A stretch of DNA of 64,000 nucleotides, taken from contig JAJEKV010000474.1 of assembly GCA_021234155.1 (NCBI GenBank), positions 117,908-181,907 on the forward strand, given 5' to 3'. The position numbers and the translations under genes are program-made. This document shows, in pieces, positions 22,370 through 33,014 of this stretch; positions within the stretch are counted from its first letter, which is position 1, and every line of letters begins with the position of its first letter. Origin of the DNA: Isoetes taiwanensis. Taxonomy: Eukaryota; Streptophyta; Lycopodiopsida; Isoetales; Isoetaceae. The notes under the pieces were generated by a model. The model saw only the letters and a program-made list of their open reading frames with translations. It did not search any database and was not told the origin of the DNA.

Positions 22370-22786
22370 TCTACATTGAAGAAATTTGTGAGTAAATTAA
22401 TTGCATTATCTTGTTAACATGTACATCCCAACATGTCAAAAGGTAAATGTAAAGGAAAAATTCATGTCAATGAAAAAAAGCTAAAAAAATTGCAAACTAG
22501 ATGTAAATCAGAAGTGGTAAAACAGATGTACACTTATAGTATAATAATATCTACCAACATGACTGCTGTAAATGTAATAGAAAACTAGAAAGATAGATGT
22601 AATCATAATCTCATTTGCATTCTAGCATGTTATATGTACATATAGAGAGAAAATACATAAACCATTATGAAATTACAGATGTGAAAAAGAACTGCTCAAA
22701 ACAAAGATCCAATTACAATTAAAATACATTCAAGTGCATTTATTCTAAGGCAAGAAAGATTCAAATCTACATTACAAATGAAACAC
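22370..22786. other. AT-rich spacer in element B
   Basis: No coding or RNA feature recognised; rich in ATGTAAAT-like words. Presumably holds the promoter of the Ulp1-like gene. Confidence 0.5.
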
Positions 22787-24066
22787 TTAAGGCGTATGTA
22801 AAAACTTCAACAGATCCATGCATTCAATAAACAAGGTCTTCTTGATCCAACACGGCATTCCAATGATTCGCGTAACCCTTACGGCCAGCAACATTCGTGG
22901 TAATGCTTTTAGGTTCGTTGTAGAAACCCTAAAGGCTAGACATAATAGGCAGGAGGGATGTCCACAACATACCATTATCACCATGGTAGACTCGAGGCAG
23001 TCATTACAGCTGGTACATGTTGTAACCACATGAGATGTGGATGCTATCAGATCTGGTCCATGAGCGAGGGAGCGGGATGCAATGACATTACACCGATTTC
23101 TCCATTTGAGCTATTATATCATTGATCCCTGCTCATACTCATTGTTATTTGCCTCCAGATTTGTCGTTATATCTTTTGAAGCATCCAATTCAGCCAATTC
23201 ATTGCAAAGGTTCTCAATTGGTTTCAAACAAGGCATCCATCTCCATAACCATACTTTTTCTTCTTCAAAGTGAGTGCCAAGGCAAGTTGCAAATCAATTG
23301 GTTGCTTGCTTGCTCTTAAGGAGTCCGGCTTGTCCATTTGGACTTTCACTTGAGCATCCTTGCTTTGTATAACTTCTGCTCAAAGTACTCCTTTTAGCCT
23401 CTAATTTACATACATCGATTCTATTATCTTTTCCCTGTTTTTAAAAGATTTCAATCGATTGTTCAAAGTTAAGGAGTCATGGGATCTCCTTTCTAGCAAT
23501 TACGCCATCAATTCCATGTCTTTCGCCCTTCTTCAAGCTGGCTGATTTACCATGCATGGCTTTCACATTGGAGGATTTCAAGGTAATAACCAGTTAGGTC
23601 ACTCCTTATGAGCGTTTTAGCAAATGCACGGGCACTCTCTTTTAGTTCTTCCCAATCAACATTTATGCCCTTGGAATGAAGAGCATATGCTCGAGCAAAA
23701 AAGTCTGAGGGGTATATGATGGTTTGCTACCTCTGTCCTATTAAAAACAAACTCATACATTTTAAAGAAGTCTTGCATCCATGCTGGCTCGATCCTACTC
23801 TCCTGATAACCCCTCACTGCTGGAGCTTCACTCCCCCAAACTCCTTGCACTATTTGTAAAAGCCCTGGATAAAGAGTATCAAAATGGTTGCTTCTAAGGT
23901 GTTTCACTGTTACCTTCTCAAACTCGGGCTGATGTACTTGTAGCTTTCTCTTTGCTGATGGAGACGTCCCACCCTTCATTTTCTTTGCTGCATGCTTTGG
24001 AGACCTTTGCATTGGCTTCAAACGTGGTGATTTCCTGGGGGAAACACGAGATGGAGGCTTTGTCAT
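22787..24066 (-). pseudogene. Third minus-strand gene of element B (basic N-terminus, RING-like C-terminus)
   Basis: Unidentified. The ATG at 24066 opens a basic Ser/Pro/Lys-rich leader (SPRKSPRLKPMQRSPK), then a globular part with AWMQDFFKMYEFVFNR. A frame change near 23685 leads to YALHSKGINVDWEELKESAR up to ~23555. A coiled-coil-like stretch lies near 23250-23140. A terminal block 23033-22787 has CTSC, CGHPSCLLC spacing reminiscent of a RING or treble-clef zinc finger. Element C has in the same relative position a minus-strand set with CPFCGRC...CSHQYHIPC (61.3-61.5 kb) and a coiled coil (61.7-61.86 kb). Homology between the two sets is suggested by order, not proven. Confidence 0.45.
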
Positions 24067-24392
24067 GATCCCAAACCTAAGAACTAAACCCTGATACAGG
24101 CTCGGCCTTCGACCCTTCTAAGAAGACCAAGAAGCTTATGATGCAGAAGGGAACTAAGAATCGTCAAGTAAGGATTCGAATCGGCCACTGCTCAAGACAG
24201 AGCTTTGCTAACAGAGAGAGAGTTCGGGAGTGGCTTGTTGAGCGGGACGGAGAAAACGCACACGTTCAAAATCCTTCCAAATGTGGTTCCCCCCAAACCT
24301 CCAACCATTAATTGTGGTATTAATGACCCCCCCTCCAAAATATTGCCTACATTTTGCCTTTGTAAATGTAAAATTTGGGCCCTTTTTTTATC

Positions 24393-24413
24393 CACCCTTT
24401 CGTGCAACTACCC
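24393..24413 (-). repeat. Right TIR of element B
   Basis: Inverse of 15348-15368; followed by TSD CAAA at 24414-24417. Confidence 0.92.
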
Positions 24414-24530
24414 CAAATGGAGCTGCTTTTATAGTCAGGTAAAATTATTGATGTGAATTATTGGTGTACATTGTAGTGCCATTATTGAGCGTGTACAAGT
24501 ATCATGTACACGTACAAGTATAATGCATCA
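24414..24530. repeat. Right half of the duplicated small-gene locus
   Basis: About 115 bp nearly identical to and in the same orientation as 14886-15000 (GGAGCTGCTTTTATAGTC...). Together with 15110-15347 it forms the second copy of the small-gene locus before element B split it. Confidence 0.85.
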
Positions 24531-24837
24531 TGTATCATGTGACCTCATGTATCTTGGGCTCAAGAAGTAGGTGAAAGTATTTGTGCTTGAGCAAATTAGC
24601 TCTGCTTGAAATTCGCAATATTGCGTTATTCTCTCCAATAAATGAAATCATGCTTTAATGAATGTCTAATTCCATCGAATGCAGCTATACTTATACCCAC
24701 CAAAATTATTGATGTCCACTGCAGCAAAATTATTGGGTATATACGAGTACCATACAAGTATATATATGATCCAATAATTTCTATGTATATACCATCAATA
24801 ATTTTGGTGGGTATATACCATCAATAATTTTGGTAGG

Positions 24838-24845
24838 TATAAATA
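24838..24845 (+). promoter_or_regulatory. TATA box of the right-hand small gene
   Basis: TATAAATA 45 bp before the ATG at 24890, the same geometry as the minus-strand small gene at 14.6-14.9 kb. It is preceded by repeated CATCAATAATTTTGGTGGGTATA blocks (24690-24840, partly inverted). Confidence 0.55.
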
Positions 24846-24889
24846 TACATCAAATTGCCGAGTGCAGCAACATTGGCCTCCGTCTAGCT

Positions 24890-25135
24890 ATGACGCATTC
24901 TGGTCCTGAACGTGATTCTATCACTTGCAAGTTGAATCATGAAGACTTCAAGCGGTGCCGCGAGCGAGATATACCGCTTGAAGACTGGCTCACCACTGTT
25001 GCTCTCAATCCTCGCCATTATCCTGATCCCTTCGACGTTATCATCCATGTTATATGGAATAGAGAGCATCAAATGTTCATGATCGAAAGGATCTCTGGGG
25101 CACCTTCTGCTGGTTCTGATGATTCGGAAGAGTAA
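24890..25135 (+). CDS. Small acidic-tailed element A protein, right copy (81 aa)
   Basis: An intact frame starting MTHSGPERDS, chosen for its spacing from the TATA box. Middle: IPLEDWLTTVALNPRHY; C-terminus: FDVIIHVIWNREH then acidic SAGSDDSEE. It shares with the two left copies the hydrophobic 'I-H-x-I-W-x-x-E(H/N)' motif, an I-S/T-A step and an acidic end, at the same overall length (80-81). It lies near the right end of element A and points toward the right TIR. Unknown family; a compact accessory protein of element A is an inference. Confidence 0.5.
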   Translation: MTHSGPERDSITCKLNHEDFKRCRERDIPLEDWLTTVALNPRHYPDPFDVIIHVIWNREHQMFMIERISGAPSAGSDDSEE

Positions 25136-25259
25136 TAGTAGAAGAATAATAGTACTTGTCATCTTGTTGTAATCTATACATAACCTTTTGTAATACACAT
25201 AACCATACTATAAGTATTGAGGTATACATAACCCTCCAAGGTATACTATATAAAAATTA

Positions 25260-26242
25260 GGGAAAATTCTAAAACTACCCTTATATCTTAACATAATTAT
25301 CAAATTACCCCTATATTTACAGAAATTATCAAAATACCCTTTTCTTTTTAGCAATCGTTGTTCCCTTTCGCGTCAGAAGAATACTGCCAGCAAAGGATGA
25401 TCTTGAATCCGGAAGTAAGCATGATTTGCATAAAGATTTTATGCTTGGTATGCATGATCTTGAATCCAGAACCATAGTTGGGAGTTAGCAGTTAGTAGTT
25501 AGCATGTAGAGAGGCATTCTAATGCCAGTTGCAAAACGTTTTTGGGGACGTACCACTGATGGCGGAGCAGGGGATGGAGTTGTGGTCGCCCAGGCCGGCC
25601 AGAGTTCTTTCTGTATCTTCACCGGAATGCAAGCTGCGCCTTATTTTTCATCAATCCACCCTCTCAAATCCGCCTTACCTTGCCATAATTCCTCCAAATT
25701 CCGGCATTAGATCATTAAAAATCGCCCAAAATGGGATAGATTAACCAAAATCCGTGTTAAATGATTTAAGACTGCCCACAATTCATCAAATGTTGTGGTG
25801 CGGATTCGTGTAAAAGCAAGCACAGCACCGGATGTGAACTCACTCATTGGGCTTTGCAGAATCATTGCAGAATTCTGTAGAAATTGAGGTTGGTTGTTCT
25901 GTTTTGGATAATTCCGGCGTTGGAATTTGGAGGTGAAGAAAATTGTTGAGTGATCATCGATAAGGTCTGGTTTCCTGGGCCTCGAATGTTTTAGGAGGCC
26001 AAAGAATGAGCAAAAATCCGCCCCATGTTCTCCGATCAAGCCATTGATCAAAAGGCTTGACGACCAAATTGCTCTGCTCAAACATAAGCTGCACCTCATC
26101 CATCAAGGATTGCTTAGCACTCAACGGGAAAACTGCCCCATCTCAGGGACGTACACAATACAGGGCATATCAACAAATTCAGAAAATACAAGGGCATTAT
26201 AACAATTTCGAACAAAATTAGGGGCATTTTTTAAATTTTCCC
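25260..26242. mobile_element. 983-bp MULE-like non-autonomous element, copy 1
   Basis: Starts GGGAAAATTCTAAAACTACCC and ends in its imperfect inverse (GGGGCATTTTTTAAATTTTCCC). Flanked by a 9-bp direct repeat TAAAAATTA (25251-25259, 26243-26251), the duplication length typical of Mutator-like elements. A second copy of identical length lies at 48420-49402, differing at about five sites. Near the left end, short direct repeats (ATTATCAAA-x-TACCC) occur. A 130-residue minus frame (25707-26099) is conserved in both copies but shows no recognisable domain, so I treat the element as non-coding. Confidence 0.9.
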
Positions 26243-26270
26243 TAAAAATTATTCCAACTTGTCTTCAAAA

Positions 26271-26295
26271 TTCCAAATTTAATGAAACTCTGCTT
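26271..26295 (-). repeat. Right terminal inverted repeat of element A
   Basis: 25 bp, perfect inverse of 5655-5679; followed by ATTG at 26296-26299. Confidence 0.92.
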
Positions 26296-26690
26296 ATTGG
26301 TTGAAACTTGGGATTAGTCAATGTGGTCCAACAATTGTTATACTTGAAATATAAATCTGGAAGCCACCGCTATGCATTTTATAAAAATGCTATTATGAAG
26401 AAGGGCAAGAAAAGCAATCATAACTTCGTCCAAAAGCAAAAGAAAACAATTAATGCTAGAATTGGTATGAGCCCGTCATATGATCTACAGTTTTTGAGAA
26501 TTATGTGAAAATGCAACCATGAAGGTCTTGTTGTTGCATATGTTACAAAACATTTAAAACAAGAACTTCTCCTTCTACCCTTAAATCAATCTTGACTTGT
26601 GAAAGCAGATCTGCGCGTTGTTTGTAGAAATGTTTCTGGTGCCAGGTATAGATCCTTGGTTCTTCCTGCTAACTTAATCTGACTTGTTTT
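26296..26690. repeat. Repeat unit R1, copy 3, right part
   Basis: Continues the R1 text broken at 5654 and matches 766-1190 (TTGGTTGAAACTTGGGATTAGTC...). It proves that 5655-26295 is an insertion. Confidence 0.88.
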
Positions 26691-26889
26691 GCTAATGTCT
26701 TTTTTCTCTGTTGAAATGCTGATCGTACAGATTACCATTTGCTAATCAAACTAAATGTGTGTTTTGCATGAACCTTTGCCATGTTCATTAAACAAGACTG
26801 CAAATTTTTATGAAGCAAATGAATGATACTTTACAGGGCATCCTTTTGCAGTTTAAGATGAAGAGAGGAGCATGTGGCCTTATGACAGT

Positions 26890-27664
26890 TCAATGGAGTT
26901 TGGTCTTGAAAACATCATTCAAAGCAGTCCTTGAGAAGAGACAGGCTTTCACAAGTTCCACAACCTAGCACATCAAAATATAGCATCAAAATCCAGTTAA
27001 CATAGCAAGGAAAGTAACTAAAGGAATCCTAGGCATGTACCTCATGCTCTTCAACATCAAACTCCATGCTGCTGAGGTCCGACATGTCATGAACCTTAAG
27101 AGAACTCAGCAGATCTATGCATTTGATGGTAGAAATAGGAGTAATAGACAGATCATCAGAAACAATAAACCTGACATTTTTTTTGACATAGCCTGGCTTT
27201 TGAATAGGAGCAGGCGTATCCGGAATTCGTTCAACAAGCTGAAGCTCAGTACTAAACTGACCTCCGCAGGTACAACGCCTACTATGCTGAGATTCTGAGG
27301 CAGAAAACTTGCCGAACCGATGCCCACAGTTTCGGCAAAAGTAATATTTATGCTGGATTGCAAGCGCAAGATTAGGTTCTGGATCAGCAGCTAACAAAGG
27401 AAGAGGTTTAGACGGCTTCTGATTGAGCAAATCTTCTCTTTTTACATATAACATGGATGCTTGCAAATTTTCCGCACTCTGGTAGATCTTGGCTATGCTT
27501 CCAATTCCGTCTGTGCTGGTGGAATACTCCTTCATGAGATTCATCATGTAACCCAGTGGCAGAGAGAGTAGGCTTAAAAGAAGATCGGCAAATTCTTTGC
27601 CTGATTCAGCATACAAAATCCGCTTGTCGGACTTGGTGTAGAGGACAGAGATTGGGATCGCCAT
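26890..27664 (-). CDS. DUF674 family protein (two exons, intact, 232 aa)
   Basis: Exon 1 is 27664-27041, the intron 27040-26965 (GT...AG, 76 nt), exon 2 26964-26890. The splice is in phase and gives 232 residues. The start MAIPISVLYTKSDKR is preferred over an in-frame ATG at 27721 because the family begins with this strand. Recognisable blocks: RILYAESGKEFADLLLSLLSLPLG, GIGSIAKIYQSAENL, a zinc-ribbon-like CRNCGHRFG...RRCTCGG, then VSDDLSITPISTI and LVKACLFSRTALNDVF. This is one DUF674 unit; many plant members have two. Biochemical role is unknown. It lies 200 bp beyond the R1 repeat, outside element A, and appears to be a real host gene. Confidence 0.88.
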
Positions 27665-27724
27665 GATCGATAAGGAAAATTCGCAGAGCGCAAACCCTAA
27701 AATATCAAATTCAAAGCCCAAACG

Positions 27725-28915
27725 TGAAAGTTAAACATGGGATATATAAGACCACCTCACTTGAAAGTTAAACATGGCATACAATAGCACAAAGAAAAGC
27801 ATTGTACCTGTACCATTCGAGTCCATGGCATATCATCCATGGGTTGATGGTTGCATTAAGATATCAATCACTTGCCTACTGGAAGAGATGCTTCTATGGC
27901 ACTACAGCTCATCTCAGCATACACTTGCTCATAGACACGGTTTCACAACATGACTCAAAGATTGCCTATACTGCAGCTCCGTGGACGATAAAAATACCTA
28001 CCTTCCTTCCTTCCTTTAACTTTAGGTAGTTATAATTATAAGAAATTGGTACGAACATCTCCTCTTTCTAGACTCCCTTGTGAAGTAGTAATAGATACAT
28101 GTTGGTCATCTATCCTGGTTATCCTATATAGTTTTTAGTTTCTTCTAACGTATGCATTCACTCTTGGTCTGTGTTAAATATGCTTCGTGAAGATCCTTTA
28201 GCTAGAAATTTACATTTACTGCCTATACCAATGGATCCCACATTTACATGGTGTAATTAGCACTCTGTGGTTGACCGCAATCGTGGATTACTGTAGTTTA
28301 TAGCCCTAATAGAAGTTTGCCTAAATTAATAATAACATATTCTAAACAAGTGCACCTTGGACTATCACAGTCGTCGGATCTGTCGATCCTACGGCCCAGA
28401 AAATAAGCTCGGGACTCTGGGCACCTCTCATTTCACTTATAGTCATTTATGATTAGGGGCACCTATAGTTTTGAAACATAAAATACGAGTTTGCCTAAAG
28501 TTTTGATGGTATATCGAGCCTCTATACGCTTTGCTTAAGATTTTAGAATATGAAATATGGGGGCTCGAACCTCTACCAAAATAACTCAATATCCTAACAA
28601 GACTACTTTGATCAAAGTTACCAGCAAACTAACGTGATTATTTTTTATCTTAAATCTATGTTATTTTTTAATAATAACCCATTCAATTGTTTCAGGAATA
28701 TGGTCTATCGTAATAAGACTGCTTTGACCAATCTAACCAGCAAGCTAACATGATTTCAGGAATTATGTCCATATCAAATCCCGCTGGAACCCCCTGTTAT
28801 TGTTGGTGAAGAAAGAAGAAGATTTTACAAAGAAGCTTAATACTTCCTCTGAATGCTAAGAAATGCTTCCTAGAGTTAATCACTTTGCCCCAAGCATCGA
28901 TTTGCATTCAAGATT
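27725..28915. other. Intergenic spacer with possible SINE heads
   Basis: No gene seen. Two related ~45-bp stretches (28595-28640, 28705-28755: AAGACT-x-CTTTGA-x-CAA...) and an inverted B-box-like GGTTCGAGCCCC on minus near 28570 suggest decayed tRNA-derived SINEs. Confidence 0.4.
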
Positions 28916-28918
28916 AAG

Positions 28919-30846
28919 CTATGGAAAGAAATGACAGAACTTTGCTAAATGCCAAACTGTGCATTCTAATGTTGAACTATTTGGGTTTTGTGTCACGCCA
29001 TATTGGATTGCCTGAAGGGCGAACCCTTGGGAGGCAGGATGATAGAATATCTTGTTTTCTGCCATTGGATATGGTGCAGGTGGGAAACCCCTCAGAATTA
29101 TGTGACATTTGGCTTGTCGTTCATCGTCCTGCCAGTCAAAGACTGCCCTTACCGATATAGCAGTGGAGAACGTCAGTCTTCTGCCGCCAGGCTCTGGCTT
29201 AGCTCTAAGCTTAAGAAATTTCCTATGGATATCGGTAGCTCTTTCAGTTTCTAAAATAGATAAGCATCCAACACTTTCAAGGGATGCAGGTAGCCTTTCA
29301 ATTTGGGAATGCCCTAAATTGAGCTCCTGAAGTTTTACCAAAGCCCCTTCGCTTCTTCAATAGAATCTCAAAACATGTGACATCATGACATGCCTAATCT
29401 CTCCAGACTGGACAAATATCATGTCTTTACAAAGAATGATTTAAGCTTTTTTGATCTTGCAAGAATCCATGCTCAACTCTTGCAAAAAGAGGTAATGCTC
29501 CTTTTTCTATCTCTAAGATTTGTGCAAAGGGGCACCCTGTCAAACACAAGATCTCATAATGCATTCGTACTGTTATGCTAATGCGTTATAGCGTCACTAA
29601 CTTCTACTACGTTACTAACTTAGATAGTTTGGCCCAATATTTATAGGTGCTTAATTTAAGAAACAAACCTCACATGGGTGTTTTTTGGCATAAGCTCACC
29701 TCTGTTTTGAGCCACATGCCTTTTGCCATTTTTGTCTCTGTTCTTTGTGTTGGGTGCTTGGACATCCACAACATTGCAGCAACTTCTAAGCATACCACGA
29801 GGGCTCCACATGGATCCAGGTACGATGACGTATCTTGCAATGATCCAATTGTCTTGTTTGTGGATCTACTTATGGCAAGCTATTGCTGCAATCATCTTGT
29901 TGACTTATTGTCTCCAATGATCTTCTTGTCTGCAGGTTTGCGTTGCAGGCCACAGGTTTGAGTTGTAACAGCAGAAGTAGTAGGAGTTTAGCTTTTTTAT
30001 TGCATATTTATAATCTACATGCTGAAAATAGTGAAAATTAGATTGTCCAAATCTGACCTTTTTGTGGGAAGAAAATAACACATTAGTATATCTGAGAATA
30101 ATCCATTAGACATTATTTTACGTTAGGCGTTAGCTAACTTCTAACTACTAACACCTAATACTACTGAGGAAGGATCCTGCCTTTAGTGTTAGAACATTTG
30201 TTATCGATCCTGCCTTCAATGGTAGTAGATTTGTTACAGATGTATACGATAAATTTAGCAGCACAAGCTTCTGTACAAGCACCTAGTCCTGGTCACCTGG
30301 AAAAACTTCTGCTCCCTTTCAGAATCTCCTTCGTAAACCTTCATTTTACAAACCTAAAACCTGATAACACCCTCATATTATATCATTTTCACTCCCAACG
30401 CTCCAATTTCACTTGAACTTTAAATTTGAGAAGTTTTTCATTAATGCTAGGAGTCATTTCTGTGTATTTCTTGAGATTCTCGGGATCCTTAATCTTGCCA
30501 AGTCTTGAAGGCATTATAACCCGAATTTCTTTCCATTTATGCTTGAATCCTATATCACATTCAAATCGTATGAATCCAAGACTGCTAAATTTGTGAGTTT
30601 GAGCAATGCCTTTGTTGGAAATGGTGCAGAATCATTCAATAATATTCTTAGGATTTGTCAATTTGTCAATTCTTTCAGGGATTTTGGAATAGAAGCTAGT
30701 GAGTAGCATTGTGCAATATCTGAGATAACAAGTGACTTTAACAGACCAAGATCATCTGGAAGAGCATTTATTCCTGTAGATATAAACTCAAGCCTCGGAG
30801 GAATGGGAAGTTCAAGAGACATTTTTGATGGATTTCTCCACAGCAT
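28919..30846 (-). pseudogene. Leucine-rich-repeat protein remnant
   Basis: Minus-strand fragments in several frames. At 30846-30660: ALPDDLGLLKSLVISDI then CYSLASIPKSLKELTN. At 30590-30410: SSLGFIRFECDIGF and a Lys-rich end. At 29341 downward: LQELNLGHSQIERLPASLES. These are LxxL..N/C-x-L repeats as in plant NB-LRR or receptor-type resistance proteins. No NB-ARC, TIR or kinase motif was seen and the frames are broken by stops, so this is a relic. A further minus frame at 31567-31380 (VALAFEESNPKKNISK) may belong to it. Confidence 0.5.
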
Positions 30847-31507
30847 TCACACAGTAGTGTTGAGTTTACTTACGTTTTATGCCAATTGATGTTATCTTGA
30901 ATTTTTACAACATAAAAAAACTCTAGCCTTACCCGTTCATTCCTCAAAATAGGATACACCTTTCATTTTCCATTGCCAGTTCTCAGATTACTTGCATTTT
31001 TTTTTTTTTTTTTTTTTTTGGGGGTTGGGGGTGGCGAGCTTGATAAGACGTCTTTGCATTGGTGTTGCTCCTTTGACTCCTTTTCTTGCAAGCTTTGGCC
31101 TTACTCCACTTCTCATAGAGAGGCTTTACAATATAATTCCTTCGTTCTCGGGCAACCTATAGTGCGACATCATCCTTTTTCTTTTGTATTTTCACATTTG
31201 AAAAAAAAGATAAACACATTTAATTATCACAAAAAAGGGATAAAAGAAAAGGATTTTCGAAGAGTAGTAACAACGGACAGAAGGAGGATGCAATGAAAAA
31301 ATTAGAAAGTAAAGCTGTCGTTCTTGATTAGCATATCGACAGGTTTTTTGGAGGTATTTGTGCTCGCTACAAGAGTTGTTGAACACTCCCTGTTGCCTGA
31401 AGCCTTGCTAGAGTAGCGTCATAATCTGGAAGCAAGAATTTAGATATGTTTTTCTTGGGATTTGATTCTTCAAATGCCAGAGCTACATATATAACCCCGT
31501 GCAACCG

Positions 31508-31538
<31 letters not shown>

Positions 31539-31694
31539 GAGGATAAATCTGGTCTGACAGAGAGCATGCCTCCTGTGTAGTTGCAAGTTGGCAGGATGTG
31601 AATTAGTTGATCTATTTAGGTATTTGCATGATTAATTTAACATGTCAGAAACACATTAGGGATGAATGTGAAGGATAATTTAATGTAGAAATGT

Positions 31695-31925
31695 TGTCCA
31701 AGTTAATTTCTTGTAATATACCTATAAGATACTCTATTTACATGCATTGGAAACCCTAAACACCAAAACCAACCCTTCAAAAAAATGCATTCAGACTGTG
31801 CCAGATATTCTAGTTAATTTCTTGTAATGTACCTATAAGATACTCTATTTACATGCATTGGGGAACCCTAAACACCAAAAATCAACCCTCCAAAAAAATG
31901 CATTCAGCCCGTGCCGGATATTCTG
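31695..31925. repeat. Tandem duplication of ~106 bp
   Basis: TAATTTCTTGTAAT...ATGCATTCAG...GATATTCT appears twice in direct orientation with a few substitutions. Homopolymer A/T runs lie just before (30996-31020 T run; 31508-31536 T run). Confidence 0.8.
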
Positions 31926-32772
31926 TTATGTGGATCTTTGCTTGTGCTCGAGCATCGCGAATGCGGAACAACTCTCATGCTTTAAGCACAAAAAGGTCTA
32001 CCCTAAAATTATTGGCCAGAAATGCCATTGGGATTGGCTAAAGGCTTGCCTTACCTTTCTAAAATAGTTGCAATTTCTAATAAAAGACTAGGAAAATTGA
32101 TTCAAAATGGTCTTGAGCTGGTGTTATAAGCTACAACTGTGGTTTTTTTAGCAGTCTATTCTTATGCTCTGCCAAATGGTATTGTTGCTTACTATTGCTA
32201 GAGCATTTCACACTAACGATGGGTAGAATCGCAAATGATAAGGGCGGATATTATATCTGAACAGGGCCAATTCAATTCATATAGTTAAACAAGATGGATA
32301 TCAGGGCCGAAAACCTTGTTCTTACTGTATTTAAATGGGGATGCCAACCTTTGGCTCACTTAAAAGCAGAATGGCCGGATGGAAACCCTTCACTGTTCAA
32401 TTTGAAGCAACTTTTGGCTCACTGAATGCGTGAGAGTAGAGTTTTTATATGAACTCAAAATCGCCCACTTTGGTGCCCTCAATTATCTGTTATGAGGTCC
32501 AAAGTGAGCCTATTTTTTTACCCCTAATGGCACGTAATAGCAACTTAGGTTGCATTTTGCGTTATCTGCCAATCATACAGCGCCATGTGGCACACTTTCT
32601 CTTCATGTATTCCTACCTAGCTCAAATGCGATGGCTCAAAAGCGACGGCTCAACAGCGACGTATTTACGTCACATTCTGGCAGATTTACATCTCATTCTA
32701 GAGCATTTACATGACATTCAGCCCTCTCCGAAGTTTTTACCTGTGATTCTAAAGCTTTTACCTAGAATTCTT

Positions 32773-33014
32773 ACCTAAGTTGCTATCACATTTCAAAAAT
32801 GTTTGTTTTGCCCAGATTCTGGGCATGTCAAATGCCTCCGCGCTACCGCGCGTCGGTATTTTTCATGCCCAGATGTGCCCACAGAATGCAACCTAAGTTG
32901 TTATCACGTTTCAAGAATGTTTGTTTTCCCAGATTCTGGGCATGTCAAATGCCTCCGCGCTGCCACGCGTTGGCATTTTCCATGCCCAAAATCTAGGCAG
33001 AACAAACATTCTTG
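32773..33014. repeat. Duplicated foldback (MITE/MIRNA-like)
   Basis: Two ~115-bp direct copies start ACCTAAGTTG. The second contains a 103-nt hairpin (32912-33014): CAAGAATGTTTGTT...ATGCC pairs with GGCAT...AACAAACATTCTTG around an 18-nt loop. The first copy has lost its right arm end. Such near-perfect short hairpins can be MITEs or small-RNA precursors. Confidence 0.75.

Larger units (their letters stand above)
15348..24413. mobile_element. Element B: 9.07-kb DNA transposon nested in A
   Basis: The termini are a perfect 21-bp inverted repeat (15348-15368 and 24393-24413) beginning GGGTAGTTGCACGAAAGGG. CAAA duplicates flank both sides (15344-15347, 24414-24417). The uninserted paralogous locus at ~14890 reads CGAA once. 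Contents left to right: transposase B (+), FCP1/NIF phosphatase (-), Ulp1-type protease (-) and a third minus-strand gene. TIR pattern GGGTA-N3-GCACG and the gene set recur in element C. The 4-bp TSD is reminiscent of Sola elements (from memory). Confidence 0.92.
5655..26295. mobile_element. Element A: 20.6-kb DNA transposon with 25-bp TIRs and 4-bp TSD
   Basis: The left end at 5655 and the right end at 26295 are perfect inverted repeats for 25 bp, beginning AAGCAGAGTTTCATTAAAT. ATTG flanks both ends (5651-5654, 26296-26299). A paralogous repeat copy has a single ATTG (766-769) with no insertion. Removing nested element B (9,066 bp plus 4-bp TSD) and the MULE-like copy (983 bp plus 9-bp TSD) leaves about 10.6 kb. 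That core carries a ParB-like gene on minus, a DUF7869-type transposase on plus and a family of ~80-residue proteins. Boundaries are read directly; superfamily assignment is open. Confidence 0.9.

Noticed and set aside
25707-26099. 130-codon minus frame in the 983-bp MULE-like element (also 48867-49259)
   Set aside because: Conserved only because the two copies are nearly identical; no domain recognised and the composition is not convincing.
31367-31567. Lys-run protein frame
   Set aside because: The lysine run is the complement of a T homopolymer; only the downstream half might be coding.
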